NCBI GenBank assembly: GCA_018780805.1
Contig: JADMJD010000078.1
Location: 1 to 49,373, forward strand
DNA length: 49,373 nucleotides
Source of the DNA: Rubrivivax sp.
Lineage (GTDB): Bacteria > Pseudomonadota > Gammaproteobacteria > Burkholderiales > Burkholderiaceae_C
Reading direction: 5' to 3'
In this document: one piece after another, positions 23,777 through 32,352 of the stretch
How the letters are laid out: each line of letters starts with the position of its first letter
Numbering within the stretch: position 1 is the first letter of the stretch
Made by a program: the position numbers and the translations under genes
The notes under the pieces: model-generated
Database searches by the model: none
Told to the model about the DNA's origin: nothing
Seen by the model: only the letters and a program-made list of their open reading frames with translations

Positions 23777-25450
23777 ATGCTGTTATCCATCCAGGACCTC
23801 AAGGTCAGTTTCCGCATGGGCAAGGTCGACGGCGTGGCGCAGCGCGCCGACGCCGTCAAGGGTGTCAGCTTCGACATCCCCGAAAACAGCATCGTCGCCC
23901 TGGTGGGTGAATCCGGTTCGGGCAAGAGCGTCACCGCGATGTCCATCCTGAACCTGCTGCCCGACAACGCCGAGCGCCAGGGCCGTGTGCTGTGGCAGGG
24001 GCGCGACCTGCTGCAGGCCTCGTTGCCCGAGCTGCAGGCGCTGCGCGGCAAGGACATCGCCTGTGTCTTCCAGGACCCGATGCAATCGCTGAACCCGGTG
24101 TTCACGGTGGGCGCGCAGCTGTGCGAGCCGCTGATGAAGCACCTGGGCATGAGCAAGAAGCAGGCGCTGGAACGCGCCGAGGCCCTGCTGCACGAAGTAG
24201 GCATGCCCGAGCCCAAGCGCCGGCTGGCCACCTACCCTCACGAGATGTCAGGCGGTCAGCAGCAGCGCGTGATGATCGCGATGGCGCTGGCCTGCGAGCC
24301 CAAGCTGCTGATCGCCGACGAACCCACCACGGCGCTGGACGTGACCATCCAGCGCCAGATCCTGGAGCTGGTGGGCAAGCTGCGCGACAAACACCGCATG
24401 AGCGTGCTGTTCATCAGCCACGACCTGGGGGTGGTGGGCGAGATCGCCGACCACGTGGTGGTGATGCGCAACGGCATCGTGCGTGAACAGGCGCCGGTGG
24501 CCGGCATCTTTGCAGCACCCCAGGACGACTACACCAAGGCTTTGCTCGCCTGCCGCCCCAGCCTGACGGAGAACCCGGCCCGGCTGATGGTGATCGACGA
24601 CCACATTGCCGGCCGCGACACGTCCGCCAAAGCCGTCAGCAAGGACGCCAACGCGCCTGTGGTGCTGGAGGTGCGTTCGCTGGCCAAGAGCTTTTTCCTG
24701 AAGCAAGGCCTGTTCGGCAAACGTGAGTTCAAGGCCGTGCAGGACGTGAACTTCCAGCTGCGCAAGGGCCACACACTGGGTGTGGTGGGCGAATCCGGCT
24801 CCGGCAAGACGACGATGGGCCTGACCCTGCTGCGCCTGCACGAGCCCACCGGCGGCGAGGTGATCTTCGACGGCCAGAACCTGCTCAAGCTCAGTGACCA
24901 GGAACGCCAGGTGATGCGCCGGCGCATCCAGATCGTGTTCCAGAACCCGTACGCCAGCCTGAACCCGCGCTTCACGATCGGCCAGACGCTGGTCGAGCCG
25001 ATGGTGATCCACGGCATCGGCAAGGACCTGGCAGAACGTGAACAACGCGCCCGCACGCTGCTGGAGAAAGTGGGCCTGGACGGCCGCGCCTTCGGCAAGT
25101 ACCCGCACGAGTTTTCCGGCGGCCAGCGTCAGCGTGTGGCCATCGCACGTTGCCTGACGCTGAACCCCGAGGTGCTGGTGCTCGACGAAGCCGTCAGTGC
25201 ACTCGACGTGTCGGTGCAGGCCCAGGTGCTGAACCTGCTGCGCGACCTGCAGGACGAGTTCGGCCTCAGCTACGTCTTCATCAGCCACGACCTGGCCGTG
25301 GTGCGTTTCATCAGCGACGAGGTGCTGGTGATGAAGGACGGGCGGGTGGTCGAGCAGGCCAGCGCCGCGCAGATCCTGGCCGCGCCGAAAGAGGAATACA
25401 CGCAGCGGCTGCTGGCGGCCATCCCGCGCGGGTACCAGCCCGCCGTTTGA
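23777..25450 (+). CDS. Double ATP-binding subunit of a peptide-type ABC importer (YejF/DppD-DppF-like)
   Basis: A 557-residue cytoplasmic protein made of two complete ABC ATPase domains. Domain 1 (about 1-260) has Walker A GESGSGKS, signature MSGGQQQR and Walker [13 protein letters not shown]. Domain 2 (about 290-545) has [16 protein letters not shown] and [12 protein letters not shown]. Each ends with the OppD/F-type segment near QDDYTKALL and KEEYTQRLL. One polypeptide replaces the usual two subunits, as in YejF and GsiA. It energises the two upstream permeases. Its ribosome-binding site AGGAGG is one arm of a hairpin repeat, so its translation may be limited compared with the permeases. 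It converges on the restriction gene, 11 bases away. Confidence 0.93.
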   Translation: MLLSIQDLKVSFRMGKVDGVAQRADAVKGVSFDIPENSIVALVGESGSGKSVTAMSILNLLPDNAERQGRVLWQGRDLLQASLPELQALRGKDIACVFQDPMQSLNPVFTVGAQLCEPLMKHLGMSKKQALERAEALLHEVGMPEPKRRLATYPHEMSGGQQQRVMIAMALACEPKLLIADEPTTALDVTIQRQILELVGKLRDKHRMSVLFISHDLGVVGEIADHVVVMRNGIVREQAPVAGIFAAPQDDYTKALLACRPSLTENPARLMVIDDHIAGRDTSAKAVSKDANAPVVLEVRSLAKSFFLKQGLFGKREFKAVQDVNFQLRKGHTLGVVGESGSGKTTMGLTLLRLHEPTGGEVIFDGQNLLKLSDQERQVMRRRIQIVFQNPYASLNPRFTIGQTLVEPMVIHGIGKDLAEREQRARTLLEKVGLDGRAFGKYPHEFSGGQRQRVAIARCLTLNPEVLVLDEAVSALDVSVQAQVLNLLRDLQDEFGLSYVFISHDLAVVRFISDEVLVMKDGRVVEQASAAQILAAPKEEYTQRLLAAIPRGYQPAV

Positions 25451-25461
25451 GTGTGGCGCGG

Positions 25462-26259
25462 CTATCGCGCAGCAGGATGATCTGAAACAGCGCCCCGCCT
25501 CACCAGCTGGTAGTGGCGCTCCTGTTTCACCCGCAGCTGGTCTTGTTGCAGCACCAGCTCGAAGAGTGCGATACCGCCTGCATTCAGGAACTGGGCCGCG
25601 ACAGGGCGGCACAACAGGGCCGGGAACCGTTCCTGGCACAGCCGCAGGTCTTGTTGTGCCTGGACGATGCCGATCTGGTCGCTGCCGGTTTTGGCCTGGA
25701 CCGGCACAACGAACTGGCGGCCGTCAATGTCGACGCCCACGTACAACTCGTCAATCTCGATCTGTGTGCGGCCCTTGTCGGCCTTGATCGACGTGCGCAA
25801 GTGGTTCTGCAACGAGTAGCTGGTGATCCCGAGGAAGATGTCGATCAGCCTGTTGTATCGGAGCTTGGCCAGCAGGGCCTGCTCGTCGGTCTGGGCATGG
25901 CGCAGCACGATGTCAGGTGTGGCGTCCGGGATCTCGATGATCTCCAGCATCGGATTTGGCCTGACACGGCTCTGGCGCACCAGTGAAAAGCGGTAGTTCG
26001 AGGCACCGTTCAGCTCCAGCGACCACTCGTGGCCCTCTGGTGCTGTGGCTTTGATGGGTGCCGGCATCTCGCGCCTGAATCGGAACGAATAGATCAGGTC
26101 ACCCAGATTCTTCGGCAGCGGGACACCCAGCGCGGAGGCTGCGAGCTCGATGTCGGTGCGCTGGAACTCCACGGTCTTTTGGCCTTTGCGCCAACGGTCC
26201 ATGAACAGGCGCTCAATCAGCAGGCCGTACATGGCACCTTTGCCCGGCATGTCAGCCAT
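25462..26259 (-). CDS. Predicted type II restriction endonuclease (PD-(D/E)xK-like)
   Basis: A 265-residue protein. Placement after a cytosine methyltransferase and an 8-base overlap with it give the functional call. A likely nuclease core lies at about 165-200: Glu171 and Asp177 in ELYVGVD, then a beta strand FVVPVQAK with Gln188-x-Lys190, a variant of the usual (D/E)xK triad. No HNH or GIY-YIG motif is seen. It begins MADMPGKGAMYGLLIERLF. The family could not be named from memory, so the recognition site is unknown. A longer open frame to 26544 lies inside the methyltransferase and is rejected. Base composition is less G+C-rich than the flanks, as expected for a mobile restriction system. 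Confidence 0.72.
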   Translation of the reverse strand: MADMPGKGAMYGLLIERLFMDRWRKGQKTVEFQRTDIELAASALGVPLPKNLGDLIYSFRFRREMPAPIKATAPEGHEWSLELNGASNYRFSLVRQSRVRPNPMLEIIEIPDATPDIVLRHAQTDEQALLAKLRYNRLIDIFLGITSYSLQNHLRTSIKADKGRTQIEIDELYVGVDIDGRQFVVPVQAKTGSDQIGIVQAQQDLRLCQERFPALLCRPVAAQFLNAGGIALFELVLQQDQLRVKQERHYQLVRRGAVSDHPAAR

Positions 26260-27571
26260 GGTCAGCAAGCTCTGGCAAGGCCAGCACCATCTGCCGACAA
26301 TCCGTGGGCTCTGCCTGCGCGCCGGGGCGAAGCCGATTGGCGATGGGGCTCGACCCCAGACCGAAGCGGCGTACGGCTTCGGCCATCGTGTAGCCCAGTT
26401 CCGCGGCATGGCCGAGCTCGAGCGCCTTTCGCGGACGCGTGGGCGACAAGCCCAGCGCAACCATGATCTGCGATGCGACAGCGCGCCCGAGCAATGGCGG
26501 CACCGAGTTCCCGATCTGCCTGAAGCCGTGCCACTTGGTGACATGAAAGCGGAACCAGTCTGGATAGGAGTGCAAGCGCGCTGCCTCCCGCACCGTGATC
26601 ACGCGTGGCAGCCGAGGGTGTATCGGCCGCGGCGAGGTGAACGCCCCTCTTGCGCTGTCTGTGCCAGCGCGCAGTGTGTTGCATACACCCGATGGATCGA
26701 GTTTCAGGAAGCGGCTGATGGGCTCGACAGTGCCGTTGGCGGTGGCCAGGAAGCGCTGCCGTGACAGGTCCGTGTGCGCCGTCCGTGCGCTGGCGGTCAA
26801 CACGCTTCGGTCCCACCGACGAGGATGCGAAAAGTCGGTCGGATCCGCCAGTTCGCCACGCAGGCGCATGCTGTATGGCGACCCGGGGTGCAATTCAGCC
26901 GCGACTGCGTCACTGTCCAGCAGGGCATCAAACTGGTCTGCATCCGGCAGATCGTCGAGCGCATCGGACACGGTGGTCCTGCCCGTCGGTGCTGGGTAAC
27001 AGGGCACCTTCTGGTCCCTTCGTGCAGCCAGCAGAAAGAGACGCTTGCGGTCTTGGGGCACGGCAAAGTCAACGGCATTGAGCACGCGATACGGCAGCAG
27101 CACCCGGTACCCGCTGTCCGACAGCGACTCGATGATTTCGTTGAGAAACTGCTTGTGTTGGCCGAGTGTCAGGCCTCGGACGTTCTCGAACACCGCGTAC
27201 TTCGGCCGCAGTTCGGCCACCAGGCGGCAGTAGTGGTAGACGAGATGATTGCGTGTGTCATCCAGCGCCCGTTTGCCGATGGTCGAAAACCCCTGGCACG
27301 GTGCGCCCCCGCACACGACATCGATCTCAGCTCGACCAAGCCCAGCCAGCTGCCGCAACTCGGCACCAGACAAATCAACCACACTGCGGCAGATCGCAGT
27401 ACTGTTTGGAAAATTGAAGTGGTGGGTCGCACAGTGGATCGGGTCCACCTCCACGCTGGCGGCGATGTCAAAACCGGCCTGCTCAAAACCGAGGCTCAAT
27501 CCGCCAGCGCCTGCGAAAAGGTCAACGACGGTAGGTCTGGCGGCTTTGGCTTGGGTCACTGGTAGCCTCAT
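26252..27571 (-). CDS. DNA (cytosine-5) methyltransferase of a type II restriction system
   Basis: A 439-residue enzyme that methylates C5 of cytosine using S-adenosylmethionine. Motifs in order: I, DLFAGAGGLSLGFEQAG (17-33); IV, GGAPCQGFS with catalytic Cys92; VI, ENV (129-131); VIII, QDRKRLFLLAAR; X, QIGNSVPPLLGRAVA. After motif X there is an extra tail of about 65 residues with EAVRRFGLGSSPIANRL, which looks like a small helical add-on. The ATG at 27571 (MRLPVTQ) is the first plausible start; the frame stays open to 28018 through the divergent hydrolase gene. It protects host DNA from the endonuclease encoded immediately after it and is probably cotranscribed with it. No Vsr repair gene or controller protein is adjacent. 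Confidence 0.92.
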   Translation of the reverse strand: MRLPVTQAKAARPTVVDLFAGAGGLSLGFEQAGFDIAASVEVDPIHCATHHFNFPNSTAICRSVVDLSGAELRQLAGLGRAEIDVVCGGAPCQGFSTIGKRALDDTRNHLVYHYCRLVAELRPKYAVFENVRGLTLGQHKQFLNEIIESLSDSGYRVLLPYRVLNAVDFAVPQDRKRLFLLAARRDQKVPCYPAPTGRTTVSDALDDLPDADQFDALLDSDAVAAELHPGSPYSMRLRGELADPTDFSHPRRWDRSVLTASARTAHTDLSRQRFLATANGTVEPISRFLKLDPSGVCNTLRAGTDSARGAFTSPRPIHPRLPRVITVREAARLHSYPDWFRFHVTKWHGFRQIGNSVPPLLGRAVASQIMVALGLSPTRPRKALELGHAAELGYTMAEAVRRFGLGSSPIANRLRPGAQAEPTDCRQMVLALPELADHG

Positions 27572-27629
27572 GTGTGCGCGTTGGATGATCGTAACGCACC
27601 CGAAGCGCACGGCTGGTTTTTCATACAGC

Positions 27630-27656
27630 TTGCAACCTGGGCCCGGCGCGTACAGT
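27630..27656 (+). promoter_or_regulatory. Predicted promoter giving a leaderless hydrolase-LuxR transcript
   Basis: TTGCAA (27630-27635) and TACAGT (27651-27656) are separated by 15 bases. TACAGT ends 6 bases before the ATG at 27663 and there is no Shine-Dalgarno sequence, so the RNA would start at or next to the start codon. Confidence 0.4.
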
Positions 27657-27662
27657 GCCGCC

Positions 27663-28736
27663 ATGGCACCGCCCATGTCCTCCGCCCTGCGCCAGGAACT
27701 GCGTTTCACGCAGGTGGCGTCCGGCGCGCGCATCGCCTGGGCGCGCAGCGGCAGCGGCCCGCCGCTGCTGCGCACCGGCCACTGGATGACACATGTGGAA
27801 CACGACGCCGTCTCGGCGCTGTTCCGGCCCTGGCTGGAGCGGCTGGGGCGTTCGCTGACGCTGGTCCGCTTCGATGAACGTGGCAGTGGCCTCTCGGGCA
27901 CCGACGGCGTGGTGCCCAGCCTGGAATCGGCGGTCGAAGAAACCGCTGCGGTCGTCGCGGCGGCGGGCCTGGCCCGCACCGCGCTGCTGGGCATCTCGGG
28001 CGGGGCCGCACCGGCCATCGCCTACGCCGCGCGCCACCCGGACAAGGTCAGCCACCTGGTGCTGCTGGGCGGTTATTCGCATGGCCCCTTGCTGCGCCAG
28101 CCCACCGAGGCGGGCCGCACCTACCTGGAATCGCTGGGCCATTTGATCGAACAGGGCTGGGGCATCCGCGATGCACCCGTGCAGCAGTTCATCACCGCGT
28201 CGATGATCCCCGACGGCAGCCCGGCGCAAGTGGCGGCGCTGAACGAACAGCAGCGGTTGTCGTGCAACGGCCGTCAGGCGGCGGCTTTTTACCGCTCGCG
28301 GCTGACGCTGGATGTGCGCAGCGAACTCGCGGCGGTGCGCTGCCCGGTGCTGGTGTTGCACGCCGACGGCGATGCCTCGGTGCCGGTGGAGCAGGGCCGC
28401 GAACTGGCCGCCGGCATCCCCGGCGCACGGTTCGAGTCACTGCGCAGCCGCAACCATGTGCCACTGGCCGGCGAGCCGGCGTTCGAGCGCTTCTGCGAGG
28501 CCGTCACCGAGTTTGTCGGGCCCGGCGCGCTGGACGCGGGCGGGCCGCAGTTCACCCCGCGCGAGCGCGCCCTGCTCGCCCTGGTGGCCCGGGGCTGTGA
28601 CAACCTGCAGATCGCGGCCGAGCTGGGCCTGGCGGACAAGACCGTGCGCAACGCGCTGTCGGCGCTGTACACCCGGCTGGCGGTGGACGGCCGCACCCAC
28701 GCGGTGGTGCGGGCGCGCGAACTCGGTTTTCGCTGA
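27663..28736 (+). CDS. Alpha/beta hydrolase fused to a LuxR-type DNA-binding domain
   Basis: A 357-residue protein. Residues about 12-285 form an alpha/beta hydrolase with a full triad: Ser112 in the nucleophile elbow LLGISGG, Asp237 in HADGDASVP, and His265 in RNHVPL. Residues 296-357 are a GerE/LuxR helix-turn-helix (TPRERALLALVARGCDN, then LGLADKTVRNALSALYTRL). No signal peptide or membrane helix. The fold suggests a regulator that binds or hydrolyses a small ester or lactone and controls transcription. Two palindromes downstream, before the PEP-CTERM gene, are candidate targets. The start ATG lies 6 bases after a TACAGT box. It is divergent from the methyltransferase gene. The ligand and whether the triad is active cannot be told from sequence. 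Confidence 0.85.
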   Translation: MAPPMSSALRQELRFTQVASGARIAWARSGSGPPLLRTGHWMTHVEHDAVSALFRPWLERLGRSLTLVRFDERGSGLSGTDGVVPSLESAVEETAAVVAAAGLARTALLGISGGAAPAIAYAARHPDKVSHLVLLGGYSHGPLLRQPTEAGRTYLESLGHLIEQGWGIRDAPVQQFITASMIPDGSPAQVAALNEQQRLSCNGRQAAAFYRSRLTLDVRSELAAVRCPVLVLHADGDASVPVEQGRELAAGIPGARFESLRSRNHVPLAGEPAFERFCEAVTEFVGPGALDAGGPQFTPRERALLALVARGCDNLQIAAELGLADKTVRNALSALYTRLAVDGRTHAVVRARELGFR

Positions 28737-28747
28737 CTTTCACCGGA

Positions 28748-28810
28748 GCCACCGGGACGGCTGTCCTGTCGGTGGCACCGCGCCAGCACGCCGCGGGACA
28801 CCTGTCCTGT
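28748..28810. promoter_or_regulatory. Two 12-base palindromes 41 bp apart, candidate LuxR operators
   Basis: GGACG-GC-TGTCC (28755-28766) and GGACA-CC-TGTCC (28796-28807) lie in a longer direct repeat (28753-28769 and 28794-28810; CGGGAC, two bases, CTGTCCTGT). The spacing is 41 bp, close to four DNA turns, so two dimers would sit on the same face. The first copy is further flanked by GCCACCG (28748-28754) and CGGTGGC (28770-28776), which could fold as a terminator-like hairpin after the hydrolase gene. Confidence 0.5.
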
Positions 28811-28872
28811 GGCGGCGGCGGGCCACGCGGCATGCAATGCAGGCTTGTCCACTTCCTTCTCAGGAGCCTGCC

Positions 28873-29439
28873 ATGACCACCCGCCCTTCTTTTCCGAACA
28901 CCCTCGCCCAGTTGGGTGTGGCCAGCCTGCTGACACTCGGCGGTGGTGCCGCGCTCGCTGCCACACCGTTCACCGCCGTGGTCGAGGGCCAGTCCACGAT
29001 CGTCGAGGTGCTGGACCCGAACGGCCCTGTGGTGCGGGTCGAGACCAGCGCCAGCGGCAGTGGCACGCCGGGGGCGCTCAGCTACTTCTCGGGTGACGTG
29101 CTGAACCTGGCCGACGGCCAGGGCACCGGGACCAACCGGTTTGTGACCGATGCTGGCGACGAGCTGTTCGGCAGCTTCAGCGTGCAGTTCATTCCGGGGG
29201 CCGACCCCAGCCTGTTCAACCTGGTGGGCGAGATGGTGTTCACCGGCGGCACCGGCAGCTACCAGGGCGCCACGGGCCGCGGCAGCTTCCTGGGCAGCGG
29301 GCAGTTCATCTCGTCGTCGGTGGCGTTGACGCAGTTCAGCTTCGAAGGCAACGTCAGCGCGGTGCCGGAACCGGCCAGCGCCGCACTGATGGGCCTGGGC
29401 CTGGCGGGTTGCCTGGCCGCCGCGCGGCGCCGCGCCTGA
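28873..29439 (+). CDS. PEP-CTERM sorting-domain protein, secreted
   Basis: A 188-residue exported protein. The signal peptide (about 1-29) ends in AALA. The mature part is a compact, Gly/Ser/Thr-rich beta protein without cysteines. The last 25 residues have the PEP-CTERM signal: VPEPAS, a hydrophobic helix ALMGLGLAGCLAA and a basic end RRR. Such proteins are recognised by an exosortase at the membrane and released to the surface or matrix, often in strains making exopolysaccharide. No exosortase gene lies in this window. AGGAG lies 6 bases before the ATG. The upstream gap holds the paired palindromes described separately, so expression is probably switched. It converges on the histidine kinase gene with 17 bases between. 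Confidence 0.87.
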   Translation: MTTRPSFPNTLAQLGVASLLTLGGGAALAATPFTAVVEGQSTIVEVLDPNGPVVRVETSASGSGTPGALSYFSGDVLNLADGQGTGTNRFVTDAGDELFGSFSVQFIPGADPSLFNLVGEMVFTGGTGSYQGATGRGSFLGSGQFISSSVALTQFSFEGNVSAVPEPASAALMGLGLAGCLAAARRRA

Positions 29440-29456
29440 ACCCGAGCCCCGCCAGC

Positions 29457-32321
29457 TCAGCCCCGCCGCCGCAGCGGTGCCAGCGCGCGCACCAGCGCGG
29501 CTTCTTCCACCGGCTTGGCGATGAAGTCGCGCATGCCGGCCTCGCGGGCCTGCTCCCGTTCGTGCGCCAGCACCGCGGCCGACAGGGCCAGCACTGGCAA
29601 GCCGGCGGTGCGTGGGTCTTCACGCAGCTGGCGTGCAGCGGCCAGGCCGTCGAGCACCGGCATGTGCAGGTCCATCAACACGGCGTCGAGCGCGCGGTGT
29701 TCGCGCAAAGCCAGCGCGACCGCCTCGGCGCCATCGGCGGCCTCCAGCACCTCGGCGCCCAGGCGGCGCAGGATGGCCGCGGCGATCAGCATGTTCACCG
29801 GGTGGTCCTCGGCCAGCAGCACGCGCAGGCCGCGCAGCGGTGTGCCGTCGGGGGCAAGCGCCGCGCTGTCGTCGATCTCGCGGGCGGCCGGCAGCGGCAG
29901 GTCGGCATGGAAGCGGCTGCCCACGCCGGGCTGGCTGTCCACGCCCACGCTGCCGCCCATGCGTTCGGCCAGGTCGCGGCAGATCGACAGGCCCAGCCCG
30001 GTGCCGCCGAAGCGGCGCGTGGTGGAGCTGTCGGCCTGCGCAAAGGGGCGGAACAGGCGTGGCAGCAGCGCCACTGCCAGGCCCGGGCCGGTGTCGCGCA
30101 CGGCCAGTTGCACCAGACCGTCGGCCACCGGCCCGACCACGTCCACCTCCACCGTGACGCTGCCGTGGCGCGTGAACTTCAGCGCATTGCTCAGGTAGTT
30201 GGCCAGGATCTGGCGCACCCGCACCGGGTCGCCGCGCACCCGCGCCGGCACCGCGGGTGCGACCTGGCAATGCATGGCCAGGCCACGTTCACGGCCCAGC
30301 GCGGCAAAGCTGTGGAAGGTGCTGTTCACCACCTCGCGCAGGTTGAACACGATGCGCTCCACCTGCAGCTCGCCGGCTTCGATCTTGGACAGGTCCAGCA
30401 CGTCGGAGACGATGCCCGCCAGGCCCTGGGCCGCGTCCACCAGGTGGCCCAGGTACTCGGCGCGGCGGTTGCCGTCCAGCGCCGGGTCCTGCAGCAGCCG
30501 CGCCAGGCCCAGCACGCCGTTCAGCGGGGTGCGGATCTCGTGGCTCATCGTGGCCAGGAAGGCGCTCTTGGCGGCACTGGCCTGCTCGGCCAGGTGTTTG
30601 GCGTCGGCGAGCTCGGCCTCGACGCGGCGGCGGTCGCCCACGTCTTCCACCACCCAGATGGCGCCGGCGTCGTGCGGGGCCTGCGGGTCCAGGCCGCGGG
30701 CGCGCAGGCGCAGCAGCACGGTGCTGCCATCGGGCCGCGTGATGCGCCGCTCCACGTCCACCAGGCGCGCGTCGCCCTGGGCTGCGTCCACGCGCGCCGC
30801 GAGCGCGTTGCAGGTTGCTTCATCGGGAAAGACCAGGGTGGTCGGCTGCCCGGTCAGGCTGCCCACCGGCTGGCCAAACAGGCGCTCGAAGGACGGGTTC
30901 ACGCGGCCGAACTGGCGTTCGCGCACAAAGGCGATGCCGACCGAGGCGTTGTCCAGAATGGCGTTGCTCTCGCGCTGTTCACGTTCGATCTGCGTGGTGT
31001 CGCGCGTGATGATCACGGCCATCGCCTGGCCTTCCCACTCGAACGCCGCGGCGCTGATCAGCAGGTCGTGGCGTGTGCCGTCGGCCGACCAGCCCTCGCT
31101 GCGCAGGTCGCGCACCATCGGGCTGGCGCGCAGCGCGGCCCGCAGTGCCAGCGCCGGCGCAGGATCGCGCCACAGGCCCAGCTCCAGCGCGTTGCGGCCC
31201 ATGGCCTGCGCTTCGGTGGCGCCCACCATGGCCAGGAACTGGGGGTTGGCCAGCACGATGCGCCCGTCCTGCACACGCGCCACGCACAGCGGGTCGGGGC
31301 TGGCGCGCACCAGGCGGTCGAGCATCAGCTGCTCGCGCTGGCGTGCGCGCTGGGCCAGCACTTCGTCGGTCACGTTGCGGCTCACGCCCCACCAGCCGAT
31401 GAACCGGCCGCCGCGGTCGTGCCGGGGTTCGCCGCTGCCGCAGACGTACAGCAGCGTGCCGTCGGCGCACTGGAAGCCGATGCTCAGGTTGCGGTAGGGC
31501 TGCCGCGTCTGCAGGTGGCGCCGCAGGTCGGCTGTGCCTTCATCGGGCAGCATCGCCGGGCCGCCTGGCCGGCCAGCGAGCAGGAACTCGGCCACCGTGC
31601 GGCCGGTGCGGGCCTCGAACGACGGCGAAATCGCCGTCAGCCAGCCGTCGGTGTCCATCTCCCACGACCAATCCGTGCCCAGCCGCACCAGCGAGGACAT
31701 GCGCTCCGACTCCAGCTCGGCACGTGCCACGGTCTGGGCCACCAGCCGCCGTGCCACCGTCGCCGACCACCAGGCGCCCAGGCCCAGCAGCACCAGGTGC
31801 GCCGCACGGTCGGCCACGCCCAGCGGCAGCAGCGCCGCGGGGCCGGCGATCCAGCCGGCCGCTTCGGCCCAGGCCAGCACGGCCACCAGCACCAGGTACA
31901 GCGCCGTCAGCGCCGTGATGGCGCGCTGGTCGGCCAGCAGGCCCGCGGTGATGATCAGCAGGCAGATGCCGGGCACGGCCACACCATTGATACCCACCCC
32001 CACCACCAGGGCCAACAGGCCGGCGCAGACGGTGGCCAAGGTCAGCTGCAACGCATTGGCCATGTGCGGCCGGCCCGCCCGCTGCAGCCACCAGCCGATG
32101 GCTGCAGCGCCGGTCAGCGCCAGGCCCAGGCCCAGCCGCGCGGCCGCCACCCGGGCCGGGGTGTCCAGCCAGAGCAGCTGCATCAGCGCCAACAGCGCCA
32201 GCGCGCAGCCCATGCCACCCATGAACCAGACCAGCGCGCGGGCGGCACGCTGCGGGATGTCGGGCTGGGTGGAAACGGCCGTCGGGTCTTGCACGGCGAT
32301 GCGGACTCCTGTTGTCTGCAT
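29457..32321 (-). CDS. Hybrid sensor histidine kinase with PAS domains and receiver
   Basis: A 954-residue inner-membrane sensor. About six N-terminal helices (residues 28-195) form a membrane module. Three PAS-like segments follow to about residue 575 ([36 protein letters not shown] and [15 protein letters not shown]). The dimerisation domain has the phospho-acceptor His594 in [11 protein letters not shown]. The ATPase has [16 protein letters not shown] and GGTGLGLSI. The C-terminal receiver has LLAEDHPVN, acceptor Asp884 in MDLHMP and a late Lys in AKPVEE. No Hpt domain or separate response regulator is adjacent, so the phosphate must pass to a distant partner. ATG 32321 is used; a GTG at 32294 preceded by AGGAG is a good alternative. 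The membrane module has no recognised ligand. Confidence 0.92.
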   Translation of the reverse strand: MQTTGVRIAVQDPTAVSTQPDIPQRAARALVWFMGGMGCALALLALMQLLWLDTPARVAAARLGLGLALTGAAAIGWWLQRAGRPHMANALQLTLATVCAGLLALVVGVGINGVAVPGICLLIITAGLLADQRAITALTALYLVLVAVLAWAEAAGWIAGPAALLPLGVADRAAHLVLLGLGAWWSATVARRLVAQTVARAELESERMSSLVRLGTDWSWEMDTDGWLTAISPSFEARTGRTVAEFLLAGRPGGPAMLPDEGTADLRRHLQTRQPYRNLSIGFQCADGTLLYVCGSGEPRHDRGGRFIGWWGVSRNVTDEVLAQRARQREQLMLDRLVRASPDPLCVARVQDGRIVLANPQFLAMVGATEAQAMGRNALELGLWRDPAPALALRAALRASPMVRDLRSEGWSADGTRHDLLISAAAFEWEGQAMAVIITRDTTQIEREQRESNAILDNASVGIAFVRERQFGRVNPSFERLFGQPVGSLTGQPTTLVFPDEATCNALAARVDAAQGDARLVDVERRITRPDGSTVLLRLRARGLDPQAPHDAGAIWVVEDVGDRRRVEAELADAKHLAEQASAAKSAFLATMSHEIRTPLNGVLGLARLLQDPALDGNRRAEYLGHLVDAAQGLAGIVSDVLDLSKIEAGELQVERIVFNLREVVNSTFHSFAALGRERGLAMHCQVAPAVPARVRGDPVRVRQILANYLSNALKFTRHGSVTVEVDVVGPVADGLVQLAVRDTGPGLAVALLPRLFRPFAQADSSTTRRFGGTGLGLSICRDLAERMGGSVGVDSQPGVGSRFHADLPLPAAREIDDSAALAPDGTPLRGLRVLLAEDHPVNMLIAAAILRRLGAEVLEAADGAEAVALALREHRALDAVLMDLHMPVLDGLAAARQLREDPRTAGLPVLALSAAVLAHEREQAREAGMRDFIAKPVEEAALVRALAPLRRRG

Positions 32322-32352
32322 CGTAGCCCGGCCCGGGCGGGCCGTCAGATCT

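Noticed and set aside
23698-23777. Possible 26-codon peptide between permease and ATPase
   Set aside because: The frame is only the translation of the hairpin repeat, has no ribosome-binding site of its own, and the repeat explains the sequence.
26260-26544. N-terminal extension of the restriction endonuclease
   Set aside because: It lies within the methyltransferase gene and is Arg/Ser/Trp-rich shadow sequence; the protein-like part begins at MADMPGKG (26259).
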